A stretch of DNA of 64,000 nucleotides from Hyperoodon ampullatus (Eukaryota; Chordata; Mammalia; Artiodactyla; Ziphiidae). Made by a program: the position numbers and the translations under genes. This document shows positions 13,247-23,294 of this stretch, piece by piece; position 1 is the first letter of the stretch, and each line of letters opens with the position of its first letter. The stretch is from positions 40,890,338-40,954,337 of the forward strand of contig OX457061.1 in the NCBI GenBank assembly GCA_949752795.1. Direction: 5' to 3'. The notes under the pieces were generated by a model. That model was not told the origin of the DNA. It ran no database searches and worked only from the letters and a program-made list of their open reading frames with translations.

Positions 13247-13654
13247 AAAGTGGTCTGAAGTACCTAAGGGCAGGACAGGAATAAAGACACAGATGTAGAG
13301 AATGGACTTGAGGACATGGGGAGGGAGAAGGGTAAGCTGGGATGAAGTGAGAGAGTGGCATTGACATATATACACTATCAAATATAGAATAGATAGCTAG
13401 TGGGAAGCAGCTGCATAGCACAGGGAGATCAACTCAGTGTTTTGTGACAACCTAGAGGGGTGGGGTAGGGAGGGTGGGAGGGAGACGCAAGATGGAGGGA
13501 ATATGGGGATATATGTATACGTATAGCTGATTCACTTTGTTATACAGCAGCGACTAACACAACAATGTCAAGCAATTATACTGCAATAAAGATATTTTTT
13601 TAAAAAAGAAAGAAAAGTAAAAAGCAAAACCAAAAACAACAATATAAAACAAAC

Positions 13655-13765
13655 AAAATCAAGGAAACTGGGTGAGGGATATAAGAAGTCTCTCTGAACT
13701 CTGTGGCTTTCTATAAATGTGAAATTAGTTCAAAATAAAAAGTTCATTTAAAACAAATCTCATCC
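13655..13765 (+). mobile_element. older LINE-1 3-prime end, right part of the split element
   Basis: This is the continuation of the element interrupted at 7667: 'aactgggtgagggatataagaagtctctctgaactctg' through 'caaaataaaaagttcatttaaaa', a typical old L1 terminus with an A-rich tail. Confidence 0.6.
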
Positions 13766-13766
13766 T

Positions 13767-13993
13767 GGGACTTCCCTGGTGGTCCAGTGGCTAAGACTCC
13801 ACGCTCCCAATGCAGGGGGCCTGGGTTCAACCCCTGGTCAGAGAACTAGATCTCACATGTTGAGACTGAAGATCCTGCATGCCACAGCTGAAGATCCCAC
13901 GTGCCGATACTAAGACCGGGCACAGCCCAGTACATAAATAAATAAATAAATAAATTAATTAATATTTAAAAGACAAAACAAAACAAACAAAAT
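13767..13993 (+). mobile_element. CHR/Bov-tA-like SINE, old subfamily, with AAAT tail
   Basis: It begins GGGACTTCCCTGGTGGTCCAG, has a tRNA-like head, a short body and an (AAAT)n tail at about 13933-13955. The flanks carry a near-perfect duplication: caaatctcatcct at 13754-13766 and caaatctcagcct at about 13995-14007. It inserted at the A-rich tail of the older L1. Confidence 0.88.
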
Positions 13994-14111
13994 TCAAATC
14001 TCAGCCTAACATTTGTAAATGTTTTTCATTTACATTTCATTGGAGAAGATTGTTTTTCTCCAATCTTTCGTCTTTTTCTAAGTTTTTACTTGATCTTCTT
14101 TTGCTAATATG

Positions 14112-14375
14112 AGCAATAGCTATGAAAACCAGAGCTAATAATTACAAAGCATTTATTTTATGCAAGGCACTGCTCTAAACACTTAATCAGTATTCACTCA
14201 TTTCATCCTGACTGAATTCCAAGAGTTAGATGTGATTACTATCTCCACTTTTCCGATGGTGAAATAGAGACAGAGAGCTGTGTGTGAGGACTAGCCCAGC
14301 TGGCAGGCAGCAGAAAGGGTAAAACACCAGCAGTGGCAACAGTCTGGCTCCACAGTCTGTGCTCATAATATACTG
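14112..14375 (-). repeat. MIR SINE fossil
   Basis: Reverse-strand MIR order: 'catttattttatgcaaggcactgctctaaacactt', then 'attcactcatttcatcctgac', then a 'gtgaaatagagacagag' core and a 'cagtctggctccacagtctgtgctc' end. Nearly full length. Confidence 0.75.
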
Positions 14376-14469
14376 GCATTACTGAGAGTTTGGGAAGTAC
14401 CGAAAAGTATGAAGAAACAGAAAAAAAAAAGAAAAACAGATGCAACCACTATTTTTTACTGTAGCATGC

Positions 14470-14740
14470 TTCCTTCCTGCCTTATTTTCTCTGTGTGTTT
14501 TAATTTGGTAGACATCATTTGTAGCCAGATTTTCTTTTTACTCTAAACATCATGTCATAAGCATTTTTCATGCCACTAAAAATCTAAACAAAGCTTTAAA
14601 GGCTACACAGTATTCTGTGTATAGACACGCTATGCTTTACATACCTGTATCTAGAATGCTGGACGTTTAGGTTGTTTCCTTTGTCATTCTATATAAAGCT
14701 GCCATGAATATCCTCATTCTTAATTCATGTTTCCTTTTTT
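14470..14740 (-). mobile_element. ancient LINE-1 fragment (antisense)
   Basis: It resembles antisense L1 3-prime ORF2/UTR sequence ('acacagtattctgtgtatag', 'ggttgtttcctttgtcattctatataaagctgccatgaat'). Strongly diverged, low certainty of extent. Confidence 0.4.
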
Positions 14741-15050
14741 GAGTATTTGCTCAATTTCTTCTTTTTTTGTCACTGACTTTTTCTGTTTTTCTTACCGTAA
14801 CTTACTATACCAAGCAATTCTATAAATTCACAGGGTACCATTTTAGTATAAATATTTGAAAGCTTTTAAAACTCTCTATCTTATACCATTCAGTATTCCC
14901 CCTTACCATTTAAGAGTGAATGGCAGCTTTTCCATGCTATGGAAATGAGGTGAATAATATCTTTCTTTACATGTGATAGAAGGGAGGTTCCAAAGTGAAA
15001 TGGGATTGAGACAATGACAGTAATAACTAAGGATGAGGAGACAAGTAACA
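14741..15050. other. intergenic sequence, nothing recognised
   Basis: AT-rich, no gene or repeat identified. Confidence 0.5.
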
Positions 15051-15054
15051 GCTC

Positions 15055-15172
15055 GAAGCTTCCAGTGATGTAGCAAGTGCTCTTGGCATGCCGTATCTCA
15101 CTTATTCCCCTAACCAGTACCATAGGTAGACATTGCTATCCCCACTTTACAGATGAGGAAACTGAAGCCCAA
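15055..15172 (-). repeat. MIR SINE fossil, partial
   Basis: Contains the reverse-strand MIR core 'gctatccccactttacagatgagg' followed by 'aaactgaagccc'. The 5-prime half is degraded. Confidence 0.65.
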
Positions 15173-15394
15173 ACCTAGAAGGAGTGGGCAAGGAAATAGG
15201 GATGATATGGGAGGGGGAGAAACTGTGCAGACAAAACCCCTTGGGATATGTGTCTCTGAGTGCTTAAGCCAGATTTGTACTGAATATTTACAGGAAAACA
15301 CACACACACACACATCCCTTCAGGGTTGGAATCTTCAATTTATGACATTCTAACAGATATTTGCATGAATTCAATCCACTTGGGGTGAGGCTGG

Positions 15395-15548
15395 GGTGGG
15401 AGTGTGGTGCCTGTAAATCTAACACCTGAGTTTGTCAGACACAGGGAACATCAGACCCCACCCCAGGCCCACTGACTCAGGATCTGCATTTTAACAAGAT
15501 CCCAGGAGATCTGTGTGCACATCAAAGTCTGAGAAACACTGCTCTAAG
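15395..15548 (+). mobile_element. MER5-type hAT DNA transposon fossil
   Basis: Diagnostic MER5A text: 'ggcccactgactcaggatc', 'tgcattttaacaagatccc' and the terminus 'aaagtctgagaaacactgctc'. Confidence 0.7.
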
Positions 15549-15568
15549 AGTTTATTAAGAAGGAATTT

Positions 15569-15588
15569 CTTTCTTTTTTTTTTTTTTT
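15569..15588. repeat. T tract flanked by similar AAGAAGGA motifs
   Basis: A run of about 18-20 T is preceded by 'ttaagaaggaattt' and followed by 'ttaagaaggatttt', as if a bare poly(A) tail had been inserted. No element body is present. Confidence 0.4.
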
Positions 15589-15589
15589 A

Positions 15590-16020
15590 AGAAGGATTTT
15601 CTTAGGGTGTGTTTGAGCCCAGTGCAACACCTACAAGCCATGAAACACGTTATCCAGCTCGGTATGTTCACAAAAGTGGCTCAAAGAATGTTGGCTGACA
15701 GCAGAGTCTGTCTAGGGACTCTTGGAAAGGCAGGTGTGGAATCAGAGAACTTCAGCTCTGCCAACATTTTCCTGCCCTATTCCTACTTCTAACTGCAGCG
15801 AATTCCAATGTACTCTAAAGTTCCAAGGTGGGATGGGTTGGAGGGCATCTGGGGGAGTCCTATAAAAAGAAAACAGCTGAGCCCCAGCTGCTACTAGTAT
15901 AAACTTCCCGGAAAGGACAAAGACCGCAAAGCCAAAACAATGCTACATTTGGGAGGTAAGGGGCAGGAGGATGATCTCTCCTCATGCTTTTTACAGAAGT
16001 GAATTTTTCTTTCAAGAACT
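15590..16020. other. intergenic sequence, nothing recognised
   Basis: No gene, RNA gene or identifiable repeat. Confidence 0.5.
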
Positions 16021-16024
16021 GACA

Positions 16025-16165
16025 AGATCTTTAGAAAGGGTGTAGTCCAACCTCCTTGTTTTACATGTGAAGGAACCAAGAGCTTTTACTGTGATCACAC
16101 TGCTACTAGCAAGGGGCAGAGTCGGTGTTCACATTTGGTTCCTTGGCTTCCAAGCCCAGTCCTGC
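16025..16165 (-). repeat. MIR SINE fossil, partial
   Basis: Reverse-strand MIR-like run 'ttttacatgtgaaggaacc', 'tgatcacactgctactagcaaggggcagag' and 'ttccaagcccagt'. Diverged. Confidence 0.5.
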
Positions 16166-16937
16166 CCCACATCACAGGTGATGCTACAATGGGCTGGTAC
16201 TCAGCATCCATTTCCAGCTCCTTCTAGCATGCTTTCCTGCACCTCCTTCAGAAGTAAGAAACCTCCTTTCCAGGCTCTCCTACAGTTGGATTCTGGATAT
16301 GATTTGGGTTACATGGATTAGATGTACTCCCACGATGTCTGAAGGTGGATTAGCGCAACGCATCTTTCTGTTCTTTCTGATGGCAAACTCAGCAACGGAA
16401 GTAGATTGTTTGCCGCACAGCTGCCTGGGAGTCAAGAGACATGGAGGAATACTAGTTTTGCCAGAACAATCTAGGACAAGAGATGTGGCTCTGAGGGCTG
16501 AGGCCACGAGGCTTTCTGATTCCTGACTTGCATCAAAAGTACACCCCAAGGCTATAGTCCCGGGCGGCTTCTTGATTCCCCATCTTTCTGAGGATGCTGA
16601 GGCAGCAGCTCCTGGAGGGCTATTCCTCCAAACCCTCTGATGATTTTGTAAGCACATAACTCACAGTATTAAGTCCCTTTGTGCTTAAAGTGCCTAGGGC
16701 ATTTCTATTTTCTGCTGCTGAACCCGGATGAAAATATTCACTCTCTTAATTGTGACATAAATTTACAGTAAATTATATTAGGAAGCAGCTGCGCAAAGAC
16801 CCATTTTTTCCTTCTCTCTCTGAATACTAACACACAGTATTTGAAACACAAATGTTTCACAACACACGATTATTTTGGAATTTATATTATGTCGTCACCC
16901 AAACTTCCTGGAACTGTAGGATATTGGAATATAAACT
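16166..16937. other. intergenic sequence, nothing recognised
   Basis: The longest minus-strand open frame (16280-16657, 125 codons) has no recognisable domain or compositional support. I treat it as chance. Confidence 0.5.
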
Positions 16938-16945
16938 TTGTCATA

Positions 16946-17287
16946 GGGCTTCCCTGGTGGCTCAATTGTTGGGAGTCCACCTGCCAATGCAGGGGACACG
17001 GGTTCAAGCCCTGGTCCGGGAGGATCCCACATGCTGTGGAGCAACTAAGTCCATGCGCCACAACTACTGAGCCTGAGCTCTAGAGCCCCTGAGCCACAAC
17101 TACTGAGCCCACGTGCCACAACTACTGAAGCCCTCACGCCTAGAGCCCGTGTTCTGCAACAAGAGAAGCCACCACACCACAGCAAAGAGTAGCCTCTGCT
17201 GCCGCAACTAGAGAAAAGCCCATGTGCAGCAGCAAAGACCCAACGCAGCCAAAATTAAAATAAATAAATTTAAAAAATAAACAAACA
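16946..17287 (+). mobile_element. CHR-type SINE, long-body subfamily, full length
   Basis: GGGCTTCCCTGGTGGC-type head with box-B-like 'ggttcaagccc', the repeated 'acaactactgagcc' body and the 'cagcaaagacccaacgcagccaaaa' end, plus an A-rich tail. Short duplication ttgtcata at 16938-16945 and 17288-17295. Confidence 0.93.
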
Positions 17288-17559
17288 TTGTCATACATCA
17301 AAACTCTAGGTACCAGGGAAAATGTCAGGTTTCATTTAATTTGAAATAGTAGTGCTTGCTGACAGAATAAACAAACTTGACTCAACAAGAGTTACTGGGG
17401 GATTAGGAAAATTTCAAATTTTCTTCTGAACATTTGTATGCAACATTTCTAATGCTGAGTCCTTTTTATTTTGTTACAGTGCAGCTTGCATTCATTCATA
17501 TGGCATATTTGGCTCAAAAGCTTTGAAATTAATCATTTAGAGAAAACATTTATTTCAAA

Positions 17560-17842
17560 ATTCTAGCTTATTTTAATAATAATAATAATGATAGCTGTTA
17601 TTTACTGAGATTTTCTATGCTCCAATCACTGTGCTAAGTGCATTCTATCTTGTGGGCATTATTGTGTTGAATGTTTCCATAAAGGAGATATTATTATTTC
17701 CATTTTACAGATGATGAAACTGAGATTCAGTGAGATTAAGCATGTTGCTCAAGGGTACACAACTAGTAATTGACAAAGCTGGCATTTGAACTACTCCTTT
17801 TTGACTCGACAGCTCATAAGCATTCTACCATCATCTCCCCAA
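17560..17842 (-). repeat. MIR SINE fossil with (AAT)n
   Basis: Begins with an AAT run (17575-17588), then reverse MIR order: 'agctgttatttactgag', 'actgtgctaagtgcattc', 'ttccattttacagatgatg', 'aaactgagattcagtgag', 'ggcatttgaac'. Nearly complete. Confidence 0.8.
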
Positions 17843-19738
17843 ATAGCACCTGCCTGAGAGAATACGACGTTTAGGATTTCACATAACTTTAAGAAGTTCA
17901 AGATGTCTGCTGTAAGTTCTAATGCAACTAAAGGATGCTAAGGGAATGGCTTCCTTTAAAAAAAAAAAAAACAAAAATCTTATTCCCTTTCCTGGTAAAA
18001 ATCTTGGTCATGTAAACTTTTTATATATGTCTTAATTCACGGAGTTCTAGAGAGAGGGGTTAGTAATAGGTACTCATGAAAGGTAAACTAGACCAAGGTG
18101 GGAGGACAGGAAATTTGCCTTTCTGTTTCTCCCTCTTGACTACCTGAGGATTCTGTGCCATCCACATTTTGACAAAGGTTCGTAAGGATCTGACGCTTGC
18201 TGGATCTCACTCCAGGCGGGTGTGAGGTGCAAACTCATTAGTCATCAGGAAAAGCCCCCATCCTCACCTCCATCCCCCAAAGTAGCTTTGCGCACATCCC
18301 TGCAACATGCCTCGTTTTCAGTGCTGTGCTAAGAAGTGCCTCAGAGATAACCTTATCTGTAGAAAAATGATCTTTCCTGTTTGCTCAACATTTATGACTA
18401 AAGGAGTGTGGGGAAGCAAGACTGCCGCCCACAGCAAAGAGCTTTATTCACCGGGGCGTTGGAGTCGAGACCTTGGCAACTGGGTGCTGGAAGACTCGGG
18501 CTGGGTTTAATTTTGAATGTTGCCCCATACCCAAGTCCGACAGTTACGTGACTGCAAACAAATGCTGGCTTCCCTTCCCTGAGTACGGACGTCATGAGGG
18601 GTTGGGTCCCAGTTTTTCAGTGGTTGCATCAGTGGCTTTTCGCAAGAATAGCTGACACCAAGAGCTATTTTCCTGTGTTGCAGGCTCGAGGCCCCCAAAG
18701 CCCACAGGGCCTGCAGAAGTTCCCCTTACATCTGGACCTTGTGCTCCAAATCGAACACCACCCACTCTGCAGCACAGAAATAGCTGATTCGGCTTTCGGT
18801 GACTCTTCAGACACGACCTTTCTCCTATATTCTCTAAACTTGTTTTTAATAAATGTTTAACTTCTTGATTAATTTCCTTAATTTCTGAGGGCAGTTTTTC
18901 ACAACTGGGATAATGTGTTCTAAATGCTTGCTGAGCTGTTGGCGCACTTGAAACTGTAAACACTTCAGACTGCTTTTTGTCTCCCTAATACTCTCCCTTA
19001 TTATGCGGGCTTGCATCGCCAATGAAATTGAGGCTTTATTCTTTACGCCATCTGCATAATTGCCAGTGTTTAGAGATGCTTGCTTCTCCCTTTCTTTGCC
19101 ACTGGGAAAAGAATTGTTTGTTCAACCTTCACTAAATTAATATTTTTCTGACTGCTTATCTCTCATTTCTTGAAGAGTGGTATGTAATTAACTCCAAAAT
19201 TTTGACAGTTTTTCACGTTACTGTCTTTTCTTTGGCAGTTCACCTGCTTTCTACTTTCTTTCTCCCGGATCTGTTTATCTCAGGAGGGGGGACTTCTCAC
19301 TCACATCTTTGTTCCATTTGCTTTTTAAAAGGCTTTGTGGTTCTTTGGAAGAAGAGAATGTTATCTGCTCCCATAGAGCCTGAACCACCGGCTCCTTTGT
19401 TGTTTTGCCTGCGCTCCCTGGGCCACATCCCCCATCCTTGGGATGCAGGTATTGGACTTGGAGGCGCCGCGTAATCCCATAATGGAACCACATTTAAAAG
19501 CCGGATGGATTCCTCAGAGTACTATTGCTGTAATACGTTCCCATTACCGGCATTTGTTGATACAGGGCTGAGACAGCAAAGCTACTAGGAGGATATTTGA
19601 AAATGGGAGAAAAGACCTGGATGATGTGAATCTTGGCAGATTTTTTCCAGTGTTTCTTGTCCCTCCTTCCATAGCCCCTAACAGGCTTCCTTATTTTATT
19701 TTTTTGCTCTCTCTCCTTATTATGTTGCCTTTTTCTTA
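17843..19738. other. 1.9-kb stretch without recognised genes or repeats
   Basis: An A run lies at 17959-17971; otherwise the sequence looks unique. It is one of the largest repeat-poor blocks upstream of FBP1. No open frame has gene-like features. Confidence 0.5.
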
Positions 19739-19755
19739 TAATAGCAAGTGATTTA

Positions 19756-19976
19756 TTTTTTATTTATTTATTTTTTACATCTTTATTGGAGTATAATTGC
19801 TTTACAATGGTGTGTTAGTTTCTGCTTTATAACAAAGTGAATCAGTTATACATATACATATGTTCCCATATCTCTTCCCTCTTGCGTCTCCCTCCCTCCC
19901 ACCCTCCTTATCTCACCCCTCCAGGCGGTCACAAAGCACCGAGCTGATCTCCCGGTGCTATGAGGCTGCTTCCCAC
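19756..19976 (-). mobile_element. 5-prime-truncated young LINE-1 3-prime end
   Basis: Reverse complement of the same L1 3-prime UTR seen at 13380-13600 ('tttacaatggtgtgttag', 'gaatcagttatacatataca', 'tgaggctgcttcccact'). A perfect 17-bp duplication, taatagcaagtgattta, is at 19739-19755 and 19977-19993. Only about 220 bp inserted. Confidence 0.92.
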
Positions 19977-20238
19977 TAATAGCAAGTGATTTAAACTAGA
20001 AATCCTGTGATAGGATTTTCCAATCACTCATACACACTGGTTTTTAAACACAAATTGAAAAATGCTGTACGTACTCTTATACACCTTACTTTTTCCATTT
20101 AAACCTGTAACTTGAAGATCATTCCAATTTCCCTCTCTGTTCTTTTGCTTTGCAAAAAATAGTATCAGATAGTGCATTACAATTTTCAATTAGCCATATA
20201 CAGCAATCATCTTTCCTTGCTTAAAAATATCCCCTTTA

Positions 20239-20442
20239 GGGGCTTCCCTGGTGGCGCAGAGGTTGAGAGGCCACCTGCCGATGCAGGGGACACGGGTTCG
20301 TGCCCCGGTCTGGGAAGATCCAACATGCCGCAGAGCGGCTGGGCCCGTGAGCCATGGCCGCTGAGCCTGCGCGTCCGGAGCCTGTGCTCCGCAATGGGGG
20401 AGGCCACAACAGTGAGAGGCCCGCGTACCGCCAAAAAAAAAA
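20239..20442 (+). mobile_element. CHR-type SINE, short-body subfamily
   Basis: GGGGCTTCCCTGGTGGCGCAG head, 'ggttcgtgcccc' box B, a body ending 'gaggcccgcgtaccgcc' and an A tail. Target duplication atatccccttta at 20227-20238. The right copy, atatctccttta at 20535-20546, lies beyond a microsatellite that grew between tail and duplication. Confidence 0.93.
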
Positions 20443-20540
20443 ATATCTATATCTATATCTATATCTATATCTATATCTATATCTATATCTATATCTATAT
20501 CTATATCTATATCTATATTTATATCTATATCTATATATCT
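20443..20540. repeat. (ATATCT)n microsatellite, about 16 units
   Basis: A hexanucleotide array with one ATATTT variant near 20515-20520. It begins at the A tail of the SINE at 20239 and ends in that SINE's right target duplication, so it was seeded by the tail/duplication junction. It encodes a meaningless Tyr-Leu repeat in one frame. Confidence 0.95.
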
Positions 20541-20546
20541 CCTTTA

Positions 20547-20880
20547 GGGCTTCCCTGGTGGCGCAGTGGTTAAGAATCTGCCTGCCAACGCAGGGAACAC
20601 AGGTTCAAGCTCTGGTCCAGGAAGATCCCACATGCCGTGGAGCAACTAAGCCCGTACGCCACAGTTACTGAGCCTGTGCTCTAGAGCCCGTGCTGCAACT
20701 ACTGAAGCCCATGTGCTGCAACTACTGAAGCCCACGTGCCTAGAGCCCGTGCTCCGCAACAAGAGAAGACACCGCAATGAGAAGCCCGCGCACCGCAACG
20801 AAGAGTAGCCCCCGCTCGCTGCAGCTAGAGAAAGCCCGTGCGCAGCAACGAAGACCCAATGCAGCCAAAAATAAAAAATC
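20547..20880 (+). mobile_element. CHR-type SINE, long-body subfamily, full length (left arm of palindrome)
   Basis: Complete head, body and 'acgaagacccaatgcagcc' end with an A-rich tail. It starts directly after the duplication of the preceding SINE. No clear duplication of its own is visible. It faces an opposite-strand copy 14 bp away. Confidence 0.9.
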
Positions 20881-20894
20881 ATGTTAAAGGAGTT

Positions 20895-21255
20895 TTTTTT
20901 TTTGTGTGGTTACATTGGGTCTTTGTTGCTGCGCGTGGGCTTTCTCTAGTTGCGGCCAGCAGGGGCTACTCTTCGTTGCGGTGCGCGGGCATCTCATTGC
21001 GGTGGCTTCTCTTGTTGCGGAGCACGGGCTCTAGGCACGTGGGCTTCAGTAGTTGCAGCACATGGGCTTCAGTAGTTGCGGCGCGGGGTCAGTAGTGGTG
21101 GCTTGCGGGCTCTAGAGCGCAGGCTCAGCAGTTGTGGAGCACAGGCTTAGTTGCTCCATGGCATGTGGGATCTTCCCGAACCAGGGCTCGAACCTGTGTT
21201 CCCTGTGTTGGCAGGTGGATTCTTAACCACTGAGCCGCAGGGAAGTCCCAACATG
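20895..21255 (-). mobile_element. CHR-type SINE, long-body subfamily, full length (right arm of palindrome)
   Basis: Reverse complement of the same subfamily, with its T-run tail adjoining the A tail of the previous SINE. Imperfect duplication atgttaaaggagtt (20881-20894) and atgtttaagaagtt (21256-21269), with two mismatches. Confidence 0.9.
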
Positions 21256-21277
21256 ATGTTTAAGAAGTTTAACTTTC

Positions 21278-21490
21278 GGGCTTCCCTAGTGGCGCAGTGG
21301 TTGTGAGTCCGCCTGCCGATGCAGGGGATGCGGGTTCGTGCCCTGGTGTGGGAGGATCCCACATGCCGCGGAGCGGCTGGGCCTGTGAGCCATGGCCACG
21401 GGGCTTGCACGTCCGGAGCCTGTGCTCCGCAACGGAAGAGGCCGCAACAGTGACAGGCCCGCGTACCGCAAAAAAAAAAAAAGAAAAAAA
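21278..21490 (+). mobile_element. CHR-type SINE, short-body subfamily
   Basis: Head GGGCTTCCCTAGTGGCGCAG, body to 'cccgcgtaccgc' and a long A tail. Duplication agtttaactttc (21266-21277) and agtttaattttc (21491-21502), with one mismatch. Confidence 0.92.
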
Positions 21491-21502
21491 AGTTTAATTT
21501 TC

Positions 21503-22125
21503 CATTTTAGGATCCTGTCTTAGGTATCAGTAACTCCCCTTTTGCAGTTACTAGGTGCTCCATGAATATCTGTGGACTGGACTTGAATTGAACAGATGCA
21601 GTTTTATGTAGAAAGTTAAATAATAGATTTGAGTAGTCAGAGGTGGGGTTTAGGGAGACTAGATTCTAAGCATCCAAAGGCACCCAAGGTTTTTTCGGTT
21701 TCTTGTTGCTTTATTTCTTTAGAACAACCAGAATTATTTTCAAACCTCTCATCAGAGTGGTGATGAGTGTTCTCATTACACCAGGGAAGATGGGAGGGAA
21801 ACTGGTCTTCTCGGTCAGCAGTGACATGTAATTTAGATTTTCTCTCTCTGAGATGATTTAGGTATAGACCTGCCAGGAAGCCTGCAGGTTGGACTAAATG
21901 CTCTCTTGAGGCCTTTGCCAACCGTATGGTCTTATAATTCATGGTAAAATGTCGGAATGACTAACTCACACTTACTTTAAGATAAAGCTCAGAAGACGGT
22001 GGAGATATGAAAGGAAGTTACCCTGAGTGATCCCAAGAGCTTATAATTTGACTTTCTTTCACAAGTGGATAAGAATACCCCTTGAGTATCATGGTATTTT
22101 AATAGTTCTGAGGTCTTAATTTTTG
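21503..22125. other. intergenic sequence, no gene recognised
   Basis: Possibly an ancient mammalian repeat near 21840-21940 ('ggttggactaaatgctctcttgagg'), not assigned. Otherwise nothing. Confidence 0.45.
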
Positions 22126-22129
22126 AAGT

Positions 22130-22285
22130 GTGAATCAGATCCTGTTACTTGCCATTTATAATGCTCCAGAGGCTTCTCCTTGCAAATGGGATAGCATCCA
22201 AACCCTTATTGTGGCTCTACATCGGCGCCTCTTCACCACCCAGGACTCTGTTCATTCTGGTCTGCATCTCACTCACCTTCAGTGG
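22130..22285 (+). repeat. LINE-2 fossil
   Basis: L2-like phrases: 'gaatcagatcctgttact', 'ccagaggcttctccttgc' and 'gggatagcatccaaaccctta'. Confidence 0.55.
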
Positions 22286-22299
22286 CATGATAGGATTCC

Positions 22300-22450
22300 T
22301 TAAAGCAGTGGCTCTTGAAAAGCGTGCCTTAAAATCCCCTGGACTGATGTTTGAAAATCTGATTCCCACCTGCCCTTCCCCTCCTTCACCTTCTGAAATA
22401 GAACTTTTGTGGGGGTAGGACCCCGGAGCAGATATAATATTTTGAAACTT
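22300..22450 (+). mobile_element. MER5-type hAT DNA transposon fossil
   Basis: MER5 order is visible: 'cagtggctcttgaaaagcgtgcc', 'aaaatcccctgga', 'gaaaatctgattcc', 'gtgggggtaggacccc', 'tgggattctgat'. Diverged. Confidence 0.5.
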
Positions 22451-22469
22451 CCATGGGATTCTGATAAAC

Positions 22470-23279
22470 ACCCACATTTAGGACTTCTGCCTCACAGGGA
22501 AGTTTCTGGGCCTAGCTGCTGGCCTGTCACCACATGGCTGGGGTCATACCCCCTGTCATCCAGGAGTGCTGACAACTGGGCTAACTTCTCAAAATCCAGA
22601 CCAAGGAAAACAAGACACAGATAGAGGATTTCCCTCTCCAATCTGCCTGGAGTTCACCATTTAACTTTCTGCCTCCTGTCTGAGGATTGCCTCTCCACCC
22701 AATATTCAATCCCAGATATGGACTCATCTTCAGGAGAGACCTCCCTGCTGCCCCCTCACAACTGTGCCAGTAGCTGATGGGCTCAGCAAGGCAACCACAT
22801 CAACATATGACAAAACACGACCCAGTGCACCCAGCTCCCCCCAACAAGGTCTGAGTACCTGAGGGTTATTCCAAATTTCCAAGGAAACTGTTGGGTTTTG
22901 GTGTTTTATTATCTATTTTGTTATGTATATATGGCACCCCCATCTGCACAGCCCCCTTCAAATCAAGCCCTTCAGCTGCCTCTCTGGCACTGCTGGTTCT
23001 TACAGTAATCATGGAAACCCTCCCCTCATACCTCTGGAAGTTAAGCACCAACACCTGGCCTCTTTTGCTTCAAGACCCTGTCATCCCCACTGCACTCATC
23101 CAGGCAAATTCTGTGACTTCCTCTCCTACCCTCCCCCTGCCTGCAGAGGTGACAACATAGAACTGCTTAGTGATGCTGGAGTCCCCTCCCCAGCCCCTCC
23201 CTGATGTGAAGGGTGTGTCCCCTAGGACCCCACACTGGGGGCTCTCAGGGCCTCACATTCATTCTAGCACCCACTTCCT
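22470..23279. other. intergenic sequence, no gene recognised
   Basis: C/T-rich with overlapping open frames of 80-93 codons on the + strand at 22891-23204. They lack start context, splice structure or recognisable domains, so I do not call a gene. Confidence 0.45.
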
Positions 23280-23294
23280 TGCCTTTTGTTCTTT

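Larger units (their letters stand above)
7668..13654 (+). mobile_element. full-length LINE-1 (cetartiodactyl type), 5,987 bp, inactive
   Basis: A complete L1: 5-prime UTR with the 'cttcaagatggcagaggagtaag' landmark at about 7818, ORF1 (8501-9400), ORF2 (9423 to about 13246), a 3-prime UTR with a polypurine block (13455-13480), an AATAAA-like 'gcaataaagata' at about 13582, and an A-rich tail. It is flanked by the 11-bp duplication aaaatcaagga at 7657-7667 and 13655-13665, which defines the insertion. Both frames carry stops and frameshifts, so it is retrotransposition-incompetent. Divergence looks moderate, so it is younger than the L1 it landed in. Confidence 0.9.

Noticed and set aside
20239..20310. 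tRNA gene (tRNA-like A and B boxes)
   Set aside because: It is the tRNA-derived head of a SINE, present in all 22 copies, with no tRNA fold needed to explain it.
20354..20671. Open frame with a long Tyr-Leu repeat
   Set aside because: It is the (ATATCT)n microsatellite read through two SINEs.
22891..23204. Overlapping 89- and 93-codon open frames as a small gene
   Set aside because: Two frames overlap, C/T-rich composition, no splice or domain evidence.
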